From: CBDBBY01 sp965203215 | GTDB lineage: Bacteria > Pseudomonadota > Alphaproteobacteria > Rhodobacterales > Rhodobacteraceae | DNA length: 64,000 nucleotides | Direction: 5' to 3' | Assembly: GCA_965203215.1 (NCBI GenBank) | Contig: CBDBBY010000001.1 | Span: 4,092,001 to 4,156,000, forward strand | Shown: one piece after another, positions 8,697 to 17,478 of the stretch | Position numbering within the stretch: position 1 is the first letter of the stretch | Layout of the letters: each line of letters opens with the position of its first letter | Translations under genes and position numbers: made by a program | The notes under the pieces: model-generated | Told to the model about the DNA's origin: nothing | Seen by the model: only the letters and a program-made list of their open reading frames with translations | Databases searched by the model: none

Positions 8697-9745
8697 GAGT
8701 CCAAAAGGGCCGCCCGAACGACTTCAATTCTCTGCTCCATTTTATGCTTCGAGTTCGCGCCTGATCCGGTTGCCCCTTTGAAGCTGTCGCTTTCAAATGC
8801 GTTGCTCAACTTCTCCTTCAATTCAGCTTCGGGAGTATTTTCCAGCGCTTCGAAATGATCTCCCAATGCTCCCGCAACGGCTTCAAAATAAGCGGGGGCG
8901 AGCCGTCCAAGTGCCTGCCCATTTCGGAAGCGAGAAAACGATGAGTCACCGAATTTACGTACGACAAAGGCAAAAAAACTTTTGAAGTCATCCGGATTCA
9001 ATGTAACTTCGATTCGGCGTAAAAGTACATTTTCCATAAAGTTATCCAGCCATTCCCGGACATTACCCGAAAATTCATCTCGATAGTGGCGAACAGCAAA
9101 GAATCGAAGCACTAACTCCTCGTTCATCCGCCTGTCCATGTCTTGTTGTGGTAATCGTCTAATCGCAGTTCTGAAGTTATTATCTGCGGCCATCTCTTGT
9201 AAACGCTGATAGAATTTTTCTCCACCGGACAACATGCGAGAAGAACAATTACGAATTTCTTGTGCGGATAGCAAAGAGCCTCCCGTGTTCAAGCGTTTGA
9301 ACATTTCATACCTTACATATTCATCGCCACTACTCATGACGATTACTGCGCGAATTGGTGCTCTCTTCAGACGAAACCGAATTGGGGCGTTGAAGTCGCT
9401 ATACTTCTTTCCGTTGATATCCTTGAGAATATCACATCCCTGAAGAACAAGTTCGTCTTGCTTAATTGCATTATGATCCAAAAATTGCAAAACCGAACTT
9501 GTGCGTTGCAGCCCGTCGATTAACTCAAGAACACCGTTACCGTTCTCGATAAGGAAAATTGGCGGTATCGGCAGCTTAAGCAGAATAGACTCGATGAGGC
9601 GTGACCGTTGTTCAACCGTCCAGCGAAATAGTCTTTGGTACTCCGGGCTGATGATGATTTCGTTGGCCAGATGGAGGTTAAGGATTTCTCCAAAGGAAAA
9701 ATCAACTGTTTCAGTCCTAATCACGTTGCTCTCAATGCTTTCCAT
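8693..9745 (-). CDS. DUF262 domain protein (ParB/Srx-fold, GmrSD-like)
   Basis: A 350-residue protein whose N-terminal half is a DUF262 domain: SPEYQRLFRW (the YQRxxxW motif), then LELIDGLQRTSS, corresponding to the conserved DGxQR that marks the NTP-binding or hydrolysing site in GmrS and SspE-type proteins. The C-terminal half is helical and unassigned. I prefer the ATG at 9745, where the domain begins; an upstream ATG at 9841 adds 32 residues that look non-family. It overlaps the HEPN gene (ATGA). By analogy with DUF262-containing type IV restriction enzymes, it may sense phage DNA or nucleotides and control the HEPN partner. That role is inferred. Confidence 0.75.
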   Translation of the reverse strand: MESIESNVIRTETVDFSFGEILNLHLANEIIISPEYQRLFRWTVEQRSRLIESILLKLPIPPIFLIENGNGVLELIDGLQRTSSVLQFLDHNAIKQDELVLQGCDILKDINGKKYSDFNAPIRFRLKRAPIRAVIVMSSGDEYVRYEMFKRLNTGGSLLSAQEIRNCSSRMLSGGEKFYQRLQEMAADNNFRTAIRRLPQQDMDRRMNEELVLRFFAVRHYRDEFSGNVREWLDNFMENVLLRRIEVTLNPDDFKSFFAFVVRKFGDSSFSRFRNGQALGRLAPAYFEAVAGALGDHFEALENTPEAELKEKLSNAFESDSFKGATGSGANSKHKMEQRIEVVRAALLDS

Positions 9746-10312
9746 GATAGCCCCAAGCTGAGTATTTATGCACGATGTGTTGCATCTCCCTACTGTGGAT
9801 AGGGCAGGAAGCCAAGTCGGAATTTGTTTGAAAGGGCTCAATCACTTGAATTCCTGAACTCCTAATTTCTTATATTGTTCAGTTTAAGTTTTTCATATAT
9901 TCGTGATATATGCAGAATCGACGAACCGCTACACATATCCGATGCCGACCCTTCAGGGATTCGGAGGCCGGTTTCTTGGCGGCGAAGCGTGCGCGGAGCA
10001 TGTCCGCCGACTTCATCCGCCCAAGCTGCGCGAGAGGCATGTCAACGGGGCGATCAAGCCCGCCGAAGCTTGAAACGCAATTGCACTGACTGGCGCTTGG
10101 TTTGGAACGAGTGATGCTCGACAAATGCACGAACGTTGGATGATGGCTTGCGTGCGAGTGCGAGCGTTGCAAATAAAGACCCGGCAGGCGCTGGCATGCC
10201 CGCTTTCCAGCAAAGCTCTGAGTTTGCCTGTTTTTAAGACCTTTTGCGAAGGCTGGGACTTCGCAAAGCGGCCAAGTGGCGTGTTGCGACATTTCTGTGC
10301 ATGGAGGCAGCG
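9746..10312. other. intergenic region between divergent defence genes
   Basis: About 570 bases between the DUF262/HEPN operon (minus) and the ImmA/IrrE gene (plus). The first 180 bases are AT-rich and include a TATATTCGTGATATAT-like partial palindrome around 9895-9912, a reasonable place for divergent promoters. The rest is GC-rich with only shadow frames. No gene could be supported. Confidence 0.4.
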
Positions 10313-11464
10313 ATGGCCTATCGCGTCGGAGTAAAGCCAGAACTGCTGCGTTGGGCGCGTGAACGCGCCGATGCAGACATCGACTCGCTGGTTCACAAGT
10401 TTCCCAAGTACCGTGAGTGGGAGAGCGGCGATGTTAAGCCGACATACAGGCAGCTTGAGAAATATGCGAAGACAGTTCATGCCGGGGTCGGTTTCTTCTT
10501 CCTGTCGGAACCTCCAAAAGAACGCTTTCCGATACCTGATTTTCGTACCGCTGGCGACAAGCCGCTTCGGCGGCCGAGTGTCGACTTGCTTGATACTGTA
10601 TATCTTTGCCAAAGACGTCAGGATTGGTATCGGGAGTTCGCCGTTACGGAAGGCGAGTATCCGCATCCATTCGTTGGTTCGGCAAAATTGGGCGAAGATG
10701 TAGAGGCAGTCGCCGCGCGAATTCGCAGCGCTCTCGACTTTGACTTGGAGGAACGTCGAACTTTACCGACTTGGACGCAAGCGCTACGACATTTCATTGA
10801 AAAATCGGACGCGCTTGGCGTGCTGGTGATGGTGTCCGGCGTTGTCAAGAACATTTCGCACCGCCGTCTCGACCCGAGGGAATTTAGTGGGTTCGCGTTG
10901 TCCGACGACCTTGCGCCGCTCATATTCGTCAACGGCGCCGACTCCAAGGCAGCGCAGATGTTCACCTTGGCGCACGAGATGGTCCATCTTTGGGTTGGCA
11001 CGACTGCGCTTTCGAACAACCAGCCTGATACTTTCACTGAACACGAGGTCGAATCTTGGTGCGACAGGGTTGCGGCGGAACTTTTGGTACCGCTGAACGT
11101 GTTGCGCCAAGAGTATCGGCAGGATGCAGAAATGCCTGAGGAACTCGCCCGTTTAGCGCATCAGTTCAAAGTGAGTTCGCTGGTCGTATTGCGCCGAATA
11201 TACGATGCGAATGGCTTGACGCTGAAGGAATTCCATCAGGCCTACGTTCAGGAAGTCGAACTGCTGAAGGAAAAGCCCGCAAAGAGCCGGGGAAGTTTCC
11301 ATGCGACGCAGAGCGCTCGCCTTGGCGAGCGTTTTGCCCGCGCCTTGGTCGCTGACACATTGGAAGGTCGAACGTTATTCCGTGATGCCATTCGCATGTT
11401 CGGTTTTTCGAAAATGGAAACATTCCACAAACTGGCAAGGAACCTGGGCATGGACCATGGCTAA
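10313..11464 (+). CDS. ImmA/IrrE family metallopeptidase antitoxin-like protein
   Basis: A 383-residue protein with an N-terminal XRE-like helix-turn-helix region (roughly residues 1-60) and a C-terminal ImmA/IrrE zinc protease domain. The HExxH motif is HEMVH (His221, Glu222, His225), and a downstream EVESWCDRVAAELLVP provides the third ligand region. This two-domain architecture is common as the antitoxin partner of PIN-like DUF4411 toxins. The start ATG 10313 has GGAGG six bases upstream. Its last codons overlap the next short reading frame by eight bases, the usual arrangement for this TA type. It probably represses its own promoter, although no operator was identified. Confidence 0.85.
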   Translation: MAYRVGVKPELLRWARERADADIDSLVHKFPKYREWESGDVKPTYRQLEKYAKTVHAGVGFFFLSEPPKERFPIPDFRTAGDKPLRRPSVDLLDTVYLCQRRQDWYREFAVTEGEYPHPFVGSAKLGEDVEAVAARIRSALDFDLEERRTLPTWTQALRHFIEKSDALGVLVMVSGVVKNISHRRLDPREFSGFALSDDLAPLIFVNGADSKAAQMFTLAHEMVHLWVGTTALSNNQPDTFTEHEVESWCDRVAAELLVPLNVLRQEYRQDAEMPEELARLAHQFKVSSLVVLRRIYDANGLTLKEFHQAYVQEVELLKEKPAKSRGSFHATQSARLGERFARALVADTLEGRTLFRDAIRMFGFSKMETFHKLARNLGMDHG

Positions 11465-11600
11465 TCACCTTGATGCCAGCGTTTTCATTCAAGCATGGAA
11501 ACATTGCTGCGAAATGGATTTTTGCCTTGCATTCCGGGATTGGTTGACGGCTTGGCATGATGCAGGACACGGTATTGGCGTCGATGGCTTGTTTACTTAA
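11457..11600 (+). pseudogene. truncated DUF4411 (PIN-like) toxin
   Basis: A 47-codon frame that begins inside the end of the ImmA/IrrE gene (ATGGCTAA overlap). It reads HLDASVFIQAWK followed by MDFCLAFRDWL, matching the N-terminal start of DUF4411 proteins (xDxNVFIQAKNxxYGFDFCPxFWDWL), including the first catalytic Asp. Family members are about 160 residues, while this one ends at a TAA after GVDGLFT. Everything carrying the remaining acidic residues is gone. The following DNA does not continue the domain in any frame and soon enters the left inverted repeat. The toxin is therefore inactivated, leaving an orphan antitoxin. Confidence 0.65.
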
Positions 11601-11680
11601 GTCCGCAGAGTCTACATTTTGTGCGTTCGGCGCTATCTGAGTTCACCCATTGACGCGGTTGCGCTTTGGCATGGGGCAGC

Positions 11681-11814
11681 GGATCCTTCTAATTCGCGCC
11701 GAAGTCCGGGCGAAACGGTCGAACTCCGATCAATTCCGACCGAATTTTCGAGCCGAAAGCCCAACTCCGGCGAGAATCAACATATTGTGGCCGCGGATTC
11801 AAAGCAATAAACCA
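11681..11814 (+). repeat. left copy of a long imperfect inverted repeat
   Basis: This stretch recurs in reverse orientation at about 18857-18990. Over the best-conserved part (11701-11814) the two copies differ at only about 14 positions and one single-base gap, for example GAACTCCGATC and GAGAATCAAC shared exactly. Outward of 11681 the similarity fades. Read on the plus strand it encodes an open tail ending ENQHIVAADSKQ; the other copy encodes ENQHVVVADSKQ. The pair brackets the type ISP restriction gene. Confidence 0.8.
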
Positions 11815-11878
11815 TCAAAATCAATTTACGTTTGCTTGGATTGACAGCATGTGAATACGTCAGGCCAAGGGTCGATTT

Positions 11879-12475
11879 TTGTTGGCAAGAGGTGGCCCAA
11901 GCGTTCAGCAATTTGTGTTGCGTCTAGAGGATACGAGGAACGACGTATTGAAGGAACACGCGAGATCAATCCGGGCGTTGAATGACGCACTGGAAAATTG
12001 GCGCGCACGAATGGCGTCGGGAGAGCCTGGTGCAGCACGGCATGCTGGAACGGCATTTGAAAAGCTCTGCGCAGCCTATCTGAAACACGACCCGGTTCAG
12101 TCTGACCATTACCACAATGTCCAAACATATGCTGAGTGGGCTGAAAGCAAGGGCGAACCGAAATCGGATACAGGCATAGACCTTGTCGCGGAATTGAAAC
12201 GGGAGCCTGGCCGCTTTGCTGCAATACAGTGCAAGTTTCGAGCGGATACGGGAACGGTCTCCAAGTTGGAGATCGCCTCTTTTTTGATGTGCTCCTCGCG
12301 ACTTGAATTTGGCCGTCGCGTTCTGATCGATACAACCGCGCGAAAGTGGTCTTCGCATGCCGAAGATGAATTGCGCCGACTTATGCCGCCAGCCGTTCGG
12401 ATTGGAATTCACGATCTGCGCAACAGCAGCATCAGGTGGGATGATTATCTAAACGGAAGTTCCGTGCGATATTGA
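11879..12475 (+). CDS. type ISP restriction-modification enzyme, N-terminal nuclease fragment
   Basis: This 198-codon frame is the Mrr-like nuclease domain that starts LlaGI/LlaBIII-type single-polypeptide restriction enzymes. The catalytic core is visible: SDTGIDLVAE (the Asp) and, after a beta-strand spacing, AIQCKF (the QxK). A preceding helix GTAFEKLCAAYL is typical. The apparent start is TTG 11879, with GTG 11915 as an alternative; no strong ribosome site decides. The frame stops 42 bases before the left end of an IS element, and the helicase part resumes just after the IS. It is therefore the 5' piece of one broken gene (11879-18831). The nuclease residues are intact, but the fragment is unlikely to restrict DNA without its motor and methylase domains. 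Confidence 0.7.
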   Translation: MLARGGPSVQQFVLRLEDTRNDVLKEHARSIRALNDALENWRARMASGEPGAARHAGTAFEKLCAAYLKHDPVQSDHYHNVQTYAEWAESKGEPKSDTGIDLVAELKREPGRFAAIQCKFRADTGTVSKLEIASFLMCSSRLEFGRRVLIDTTARKWSSHAEDELRRLMPPAVRIGIHDLRNSSIRWDDYLNGSSVRY

Positions 12476-12517
12476 AGCTAGTTCGCAAATTTTATCCATT
12501 AACATCAATAGGATAAG

Positions 12518-14407
12518 GCGGATTCCGGCCCATTTCCGCCTGCAAAAACGTAGTCATGCATTGGTCAATATATTGTGATATTTTTATCGTTGAAACATAA
12601 AAGTACAATGATAAAATGGTAGTCATGTTCGTAGAAACCGTCCCGAACCGCAAATCGCGGCCCACGATCCTGATCCGCCACTCCTACCGGGAAGGCGGAA
12701 AGGTCAAGAAGCGCACCCTCTCCAACATCACAAAGCTGCCCCCGGAGATGATCGAGAAGATCCGGGAGGTCCTGCGCGGCGCCGCCGTCGCCGACCTGCC
12801 CGCCGCGCTCGAAGGCGCGTTCACAATCTCCAGATCGCTCCAGCACGGGAACGCCGCCGCGGTCCTCGCGACGCTTCGCGCCTGCGGCGTCGACCGGGCG
12901 ATCGCATCCCGGCGCTCGCGGTCGCGGGACTTGGCGGTGGCGCTGGTCGCGCAGCGGATTCTGGAGCCGGGATCGAAGCTCGCCGCCGCCCGGCTCTTCC
13001 GCCCGGAGACGGCGGTCTCCACCTTGGCGTCCCAGCTCGGCTTGCCGGAGAACGTCAGCGAAGACCGGCTCTACGAAACCATGGACTGGCTGCTCGAGCG
13101 CCAGCCGAGGATCGAGAAGGCGCTGGCCGAGAAGCATTTGAGCGAAGGAAGCCCGGTCCTCTACGATTTGACCTCGGTCTGGAGCTACAGCCGGACCTGC
13201 CCGCTGGTGGATCGCGGATACTCGCGCGACGGCAAGACGGGGCTGCCGCAGATCGAGTTCGGTCTGCTGTGCGACGCCGACGGGCGGCCGGTCGCCGTCG
13301 AGGCGTTCCCCGGGAACGCGTCCGACCCGTCCACCGTGGCCGCGCAGGTCGGCAAGCTCCGCGACCGCTTCGGACTGAAGCGGGCGGTGTTCGTCGGAGA
13401 CCGGGGCATGATCACGCAGGCGCGCGTCCGCGAGGACCTCGAGCCGAACGGCTACGACTGGATCTTCGCCCTGCGGGCTTCCGGGGTCGGCGCTTTGGCC
13501 GACGAGGGCTCGCTGCAGCCCACGCTGTTCGACGAGCGGGACATGGCGGAGATCGAATGCCAAGAGCTGTTCCCCGGCGAGCGGCTGGTCGTCTGCAGGA
13601 ACCCCCTGCTGGCCGAAGAGCGGACCCGCAAGCGCAAGGACTTGATCGCGGCGGCGGCGCAAGATCTGATGGAGATCCGCCGGGCGGTTCGCCGGGACAA
13701 GCGCCCGCTCCGGAGCGCGGACGCGATCCGGCGCCGCGCCGAGCGCGCCCTCAAAAAGCGCAAGATGCGGAAGCATTTCGATCTGAAGATCGGAACGGGA
13801 TCCTTCTCATGGAAGCGCAAAAAGCAAAATATCGCCGACGAGGCGGCCTTGGACGGATTCTATGTCGTTCGGACCAACGTGCCGGAAGAGCGGATGTCCG
13901 CCGCCGCCGTCGTCGAAACCTACAAGAGATTGGGACGGGTCGAGAGGGCGTTCCGGACGATGAAGGCGTCCGACCTCCAGGTCCGGCCCATCCGCCACCG
14001 CCTCGAGCCGCGGGTCCGCGCCCACCTCCTGATCTGCATGCTCGCGTACTATGTCGAAAAGCACATGCGCGAAGCGCTCGCCCCGATGCTGTTCGACGAC
14101 GAGCGCGGCCCGGTCCGCGACTCGCCCGTCGCCAAAGCCGAGCGCTCGCCGCAGGCCAAGCGGAAAGCAACCACCAAGCGCACGAGCTCCGGACAGGACG
14201 TCCACGACTTCCGGGGACTGCTCGAGCAACTCGGAACGCTCACGATGAACAGGATCGAGCCCTCGGAGCCGGGAAAGCCGGGATTCGACGTCCCCGCCTC
14301 GCCGACGCCGATCCAGGATCAGGCGCTAAGGCTGCTGAACGCGAAGGTCCCCATGCGGTAGCCCCTCCCAAAGCGGCGTGTCCAGTGGACGCACAGCCGG
14401 AATCCGC
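12518..14407 (+). mobile_element. IS1634-like insertion sequence
   Basis: A 1,890-bp element bounded by perfect 12-bp terminal inverted repeats: GCGGATTCCGGC at 12518-12529 and its complement at 14396-14407. It encodes one intact transposase and is visibly more GC-rich than the flanking DNA. It sits between the nuclease and helicase parts of the type ISP gene. No clean target duplication was found: the flanks read ATAAG on the left and AAATTAG on the right. The surrounding sequence may have changed since insertion. Confidence 0.85.
12616..14361 (+). CDS. IS1634-family transposase
   Basis: A 581-residue DDE transposase. The catalytic residues appear as YDLTS (Asp184), FVGDRGM (Asp262) and, after a long insertion, GRVERAFRTMK (Glu443), with the Y-(2)-R-(3)-E-(6)-K-like spacing of the IS4/IS1634 group. 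The N-terminal LIRHSYREGGKVKKRTL segment is typical of IS1634 proteins. It is full length with no internal stop, so the element may still be active. The start is ATG 12616 (a second ATG lies at 12625) and is AT-rich upstream. The gene has the same orientation as the interrupted restriction gene. Confidence 0.9.
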   Translation: MVVMFVETVPNRKSRPTILIRHSYREGGKVKKRTLSNITKLPPEMIEKIREVLRGAAVADLPAALEGAFTISRSLQHGNAAAVLATLRACGVDRAIASRRSRSRDLAVALVAQRILEPGSKLAAARLFRPETAVSTLASQLGLPENVSEDRLYETMDWLLERQPRIEKALAEKHLSEGSPVLYDLTSVWSYSRTCPLVDRGYSRDGKTGLPQIEFGLLCDADGRPVAVEAFPGNASDPSTVAAQVGKLRDRFGLKRAVFVGDRGMITQARVREDLEPNGYDWIFALRASGVGALADEGSLQPTLFDERDMAEIECQELFPGERLVVCRNPLLAEERTRKRKDLIAAAAQDLMEIRRAVRRDKRPLRSADAIRRRAERALKKRKMRKHFDLKIGTGSFSWKRKKQNIADEAALDGFYVVRTNVPEERMSAAAVVETYKRLGRVERAFRTMKASDLQVRPIRHRLEPRVRAHLLICMLAYYVEKHMREALAPMLFDDERGPVRDSPVAKAERSPQAKRKATTKRTSSGQDVHDFRGLLEQLGTLTMNRIEPSEPGKPGFDVPASPTPIQDQALRLLNAKVPMR

Positions 14408-17400
14408 AAATTAGGCCGGACATTCAAAGAGTTGTTCAAAATAACCCCAAGGAACTTCCGTCTAAAGGATGAGAGCGAATTTGCGTTCAGTGACAAAAAG
14501 CAGCCTCGACCGCACCAAGAGCGCGCGATCAAGGCTGTCGAAACGGGGTTAGAGGAGCAGGAAAGTCGAGGCAAACTATTGATGGCCTGTGGCACTGGCA
14601 AAACCCTGACCTCACTTAGAATCGCCGAACGGTTGGCTGGTCCGGGCGGCCGGGTGCTATATCTTGTTCCGAGTCTTGCTCTGATGGCACAAACTGTTCG
14701 CGAATGGTGCACTGACGCCGAAGTTCCAATCCGAGCATTTGCCGTCTGTTCTGACGCACAAGTCGGGAGGCAGCGAAGGACATCTGACGACAAGATCGAC
14801 ATGGATGCTCTTGATCTTGCGTTTCCCGCGACAACGAGCGCTGAAGAACTTTTTAAGCGCACAAAGGATGCCGCTGACAATAGTCTAACTGTCCTTTTTG
14901 CCACCTACCAGTCATCCAAGGTAGTCCAGCAAGCTCAGGAATTAGGCATGTCACGCTTCGACCTAGCGATCGCAGACGAAGCCCATCGTACGGCAGGTGC
15001 TATTGTCGAAGGCGAGGAGCATAGCGATTTTGTCCGGGTTCACGACGAAGAATGCATTCGTGCGAAGCGGCGCCTCTATATGACTGCAACGCCAAAAGTA
15101 TACGCGGCGAGCGCGCGGCGGAGGGCAGGCGAGCTTGAGAGAGCGTTGTGTTCGATGGATGATAAGCAGATTTTTGGGCCTGTGCTATACGAGTTGGGTT
15201 TCGGGGCTGCGGTAGAGCAAGATTTACTGTCAGATTTCCGGGTCGTGATTCTTACGGTACCAACGGAGGCAGCAGCTCGCCTTTTGCATGGCGATCTGAC
15301 AAACCGTAAGATTACGATTGATGACGCCGCCAAATTAATCGGCTGCTGGCGCGCGCTCGCCAAGGTCGATGCAGAGCGTGCGGGCTTCCCCGAAACGGAA
15401 TATGCGCCGATGCGGCGAGCGATTGCATTTTGCAATACGATCAAGTCATCAAGGCAGATTGAGGAATTGCTTGGCAGCATAGCAAAGCAATATCAGAACG
15501 ATTCTGGACTTGTCGCGCATGCTGTAGAAGCCCAGCACATCGACGGCACCTTCAAGGCTGTTTCACGAACAGAGAAACTTGACTGGCTTGCTTCAGCGGA
15601 ATCCGGTGAGTGCCGTGTGCTAACCAACGCTCGCTGCCTTGCCGAGGGCGTAGACGTTCCAGCGTTGGATGCAGTGCTATTCATGCACCCGCGCAAAAGC
15701 CAACTTGAAGTGGTCCAAGCTGTCGGTCGGGTGATGCGCAAGGCCGAAGGCAAGCGAATGGGCTATGTCGTTCTTCCCGTGGTCGTGGCTGAGGGAAGGG
15801 AAGAGCCGGAACAAATCCTTGATCGGAACGAGGCATTCAAGTCGGTATGGCAAACACTGAACGCGCTTCGCAGCCACGACGAGCGATTTGATGCAATGAT
15901 TCAACGAATGGTTGGAGGCGATCCAGGAGATCGAATTTCGATCATTACGCTCCGCGATTGGAATCCGCCTCCCGATGCGTGCGAGGACGGCCCAGGAATC
16001 GGTCGTGGCTCTGCGGCGGATCCAGATTCTGAACATGCTCAGGCGGTCCAGATGGAGTTTGAGTTTGATGGTCTTCCTGAAGCGATCCGGGCGAAGATTG
16101 TCGAAAAGTGTGGAAATCGGGTGTATTGGCAAGAGTGGGCAGGCGACGTCGCACATATTGCGCAAGCTCATATCCAGCGCATTCGAGAAATGGCCAGAGC
16201 CGACGAGGCAGCCAAGGAACTGTTCGGAAGCTTCGTCAATGAACTGAGACATAGTTTGAACACCGCGATAACGGAGGACGAAACTATAGAAATGTTGGCG
16301 CAGCACGCGGTTACAAAGCCGGTGTTTGAAGCGCTTTTCGAGGACGACGAGTTTGCAGACCGCAATCCCGTCGGCAAAGGAATGCAACTTATGCTGGATG
16401 TCCTGAGACCGTCCGGCATTGATGTCGAGGCTGAGTCGCTCGAAAACTTCTACGCATCTGTCCGCCGACGCGCTGAGGGCGCTCAGACTGCGGAAGCACG
16501 GCAAAAACTGGTCACGGAATTATACGATAACTTCTTCCGCAAAGCGTTCCCTGACCACGCGGACAGGCTCGGTATTGTCTACACACCACCCGAAATTGTT
16601 GATTTCATTCTACGCTCTGCAGACGAGGCTTGCCGCGAGGCGTTCGGAGAGGGGCTTGGCGCACCGGATGTCCACATAATTGATCCCTTTGCTGGAACTG
16701 GCACTTTTCTTGTTCGGTTGTTGGAGTTGGGGCTGATTCCAAAAGCCGACTTGGAGCGCAAGTATAGGGAGGAATTGCATGCGAATGAAATCATGCTCCT
16801 GCCATATTACATAGCCGCAAAAGGAATCGAGTCGACATTTCGCAAAGTGACAGGAAATTCGGACAGGCTTCCTTTTGATGGGATTTGCCTGACTGACACC
16901 TTTGCAGGAGCCGAGGAAAGCGACTTGATGCGGGAGATTATGCCCGCAAATTCGGACCGGATCGCAACACAGAAAAAACTAGATCTGCAAGTAATCATTG
17001 GAAATCCGCCTTGGCGAGCGCAGCAAGGCAGCAGCGCTGACTTTAATCCGAACGTCAATTACCCCGTGCTCAAGAACCGGATCGAAACTACTTACGCTGC
17101 CCGCTCGCGAGTAACGAATAAGAACAGCCTATATGATCAATATAAGATGGCCATCCGATGGGCCTCAGATCGAATTGGCGAGAAAGGCATTATCGCGATT
17201 GTCACAAATGCATCGTGGATTGACGGGAATGCGGACTCCGGTCTGCGTGCTTGTCTTGCGGAAGAATTTACGAAAATCGATGTCGTCAACCTCAGGGGCA
17301 ACCAGCGGACACAGGGTGAAAAATCCCGCATGGAAGGTGGAAAGGTCTTCGGATCAGGATCAAGAGCCCCTGTTTCCTTAACCGTTCTTACGAAGAATCC

Positions 17401-17470
17401 GAGCGGGCCTTCCTCGCTTACCCCCCCCTATCCCTTGACAAAAACAATAAAATACGATACTATTCCGTAA
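14378..17470 (+). CDS. type ISP restriction-modification enzyme, helicase and methyltransferase part
   Basis: A 1,030-codon frame. The first ten codons derive from the IS end, and the real restriction-gene sequence begins at 14408. Order of parts: KQPRPHQ (Q-motif-like), superfamily 2 helicase Walker A ACGTGKT (about 14589-14609) and DEAH (14975-14986), helicase motif VI region QAVGRVMR, a coupler, then the N6-adenine methyltransferase with DPFAGTGTF (motif I, about 16682) and NPPW (motif IV, 17003-17014). This is the layout of LlaGI and LlaBIII. The frame is lost at a run of eight C (17421-17428) and closes at 17470, while the target-recognition part continues in another frame. Known family members cut and methylate DNA as one protein; here the N-terminal nuclease and C-terminal recognition domains are separated. 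Confidence 0.8.
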   Translation: MSSGRTAGIRKLGRTFKELFKITPRNFRLKDESEFAFSDKKQPRPHQERAIKAVETGLEEQESRGKLLMACGTGKTLTSLRIAERLAGPGGRVLYLVPSLALMAQTVREWCTDAEVPIRAFAVCSDAQVGRQRRTSDDKIDMDALDLAFPATTSAEELFKRTKDAADNSLTVLFATYQSSKVVQQAQELGMSRFDLAIADEAHRTAGAIVEGEEHSDFVRVHDEECIRAKRRLYMTATPKVYAASARRRAGELERALCSMDDKQIFGPVLYELGFGAAVEQDLLSDFRVVILTVPTEAAARLLHGDLTNRKITIDDAAKLIGCWRALAKVDAERAGFPETEYAPMRRAIAFCNTIKSSRQIEELLGSIAKQYQNDSGLVAHAVEAQHIDGTFKAVSRTEKLDWLASAESGECRVLTNARCLAEGVDVPALDAVLFMHPRKSQLEVVQAVGRVMRKAEGKRMGYVVLPVVVAEGREEPEQILDRNEAFKSVWQTLNALRSHDERFDAMIQRMVGGDPGDRISIITLRDWNPPPDACEDGPGIGRGSAADPDSEHAQAVQMEFEFDGLPEAIRAKIVEKCGNRVYWQEWAGDVAHIAQAHIQRIREMARADEAAKELFGSFVNELRHSLNTAITEDETIEMLAQHAVTKPVFEALFEDDEFADRNPVGKGMQLMLDVLRPSGIDVEAESLENFYASVRRRAEGAQTAEARQKLVTELYDNFFRKAFPDHADRLGIVYTPPEIVDFILRSADEACREAFGEGLGAPDVHIIDPFAGTGTFLVRLLELGLIPKADLERKYREELHANEIMLLPYYIAAKGIESTFRKVTGNSDRLPFDGICLTDTFAGAEESDLMREIMPANSDRIATQKKLDLQVIIGNPPWRAQQGSSADFNPNVNYPVLKNRIETTYAARSRVTNKNSLYDQYKMAIRWASDRIGEKGIIAIVTNASWIDGNADSGLRACLAEEFTKIDVVNLRGNQRTQGEKSRMEGGKVFGSGSRAPVSLTVLTKNPSGPSSLTPPYPLTKTIKYDTIP
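17421..17428 (+). repeat. C8 homopolymer at a frameshift
   Basis: Eight consecutive C exactly where the type ISP coding frame changes. Adding one C restores a continuous frame of about 1,480 codons from the helicase to the end of the target-recognition domain. The position inside a restriction gene fits slipped-strand phase variation, but a sequencing or assembly error in the homopolymer would look the same. Confidence 0.7.
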
Positions 17471-17478
17471 CAGACGGG

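Noticed and set aside
12511..12517. Possible target duplication of the IS (ATAAG on the left, ATTAG on the right)
   Set aside because: The two flanks differ and are not aligned at the same distance from the ends, so the similarity is likely chance.
12565..13776. Minus-strand frame of 403 codons within the IS
   Set aside because: Antisense to the transposase, compositionally biased and without a domain.
13269..14414. Second frame of 381 codons within the IS
   Set aside because: Arg/Ala/Gly-rich shadow of the transposase, with no homology-like features.
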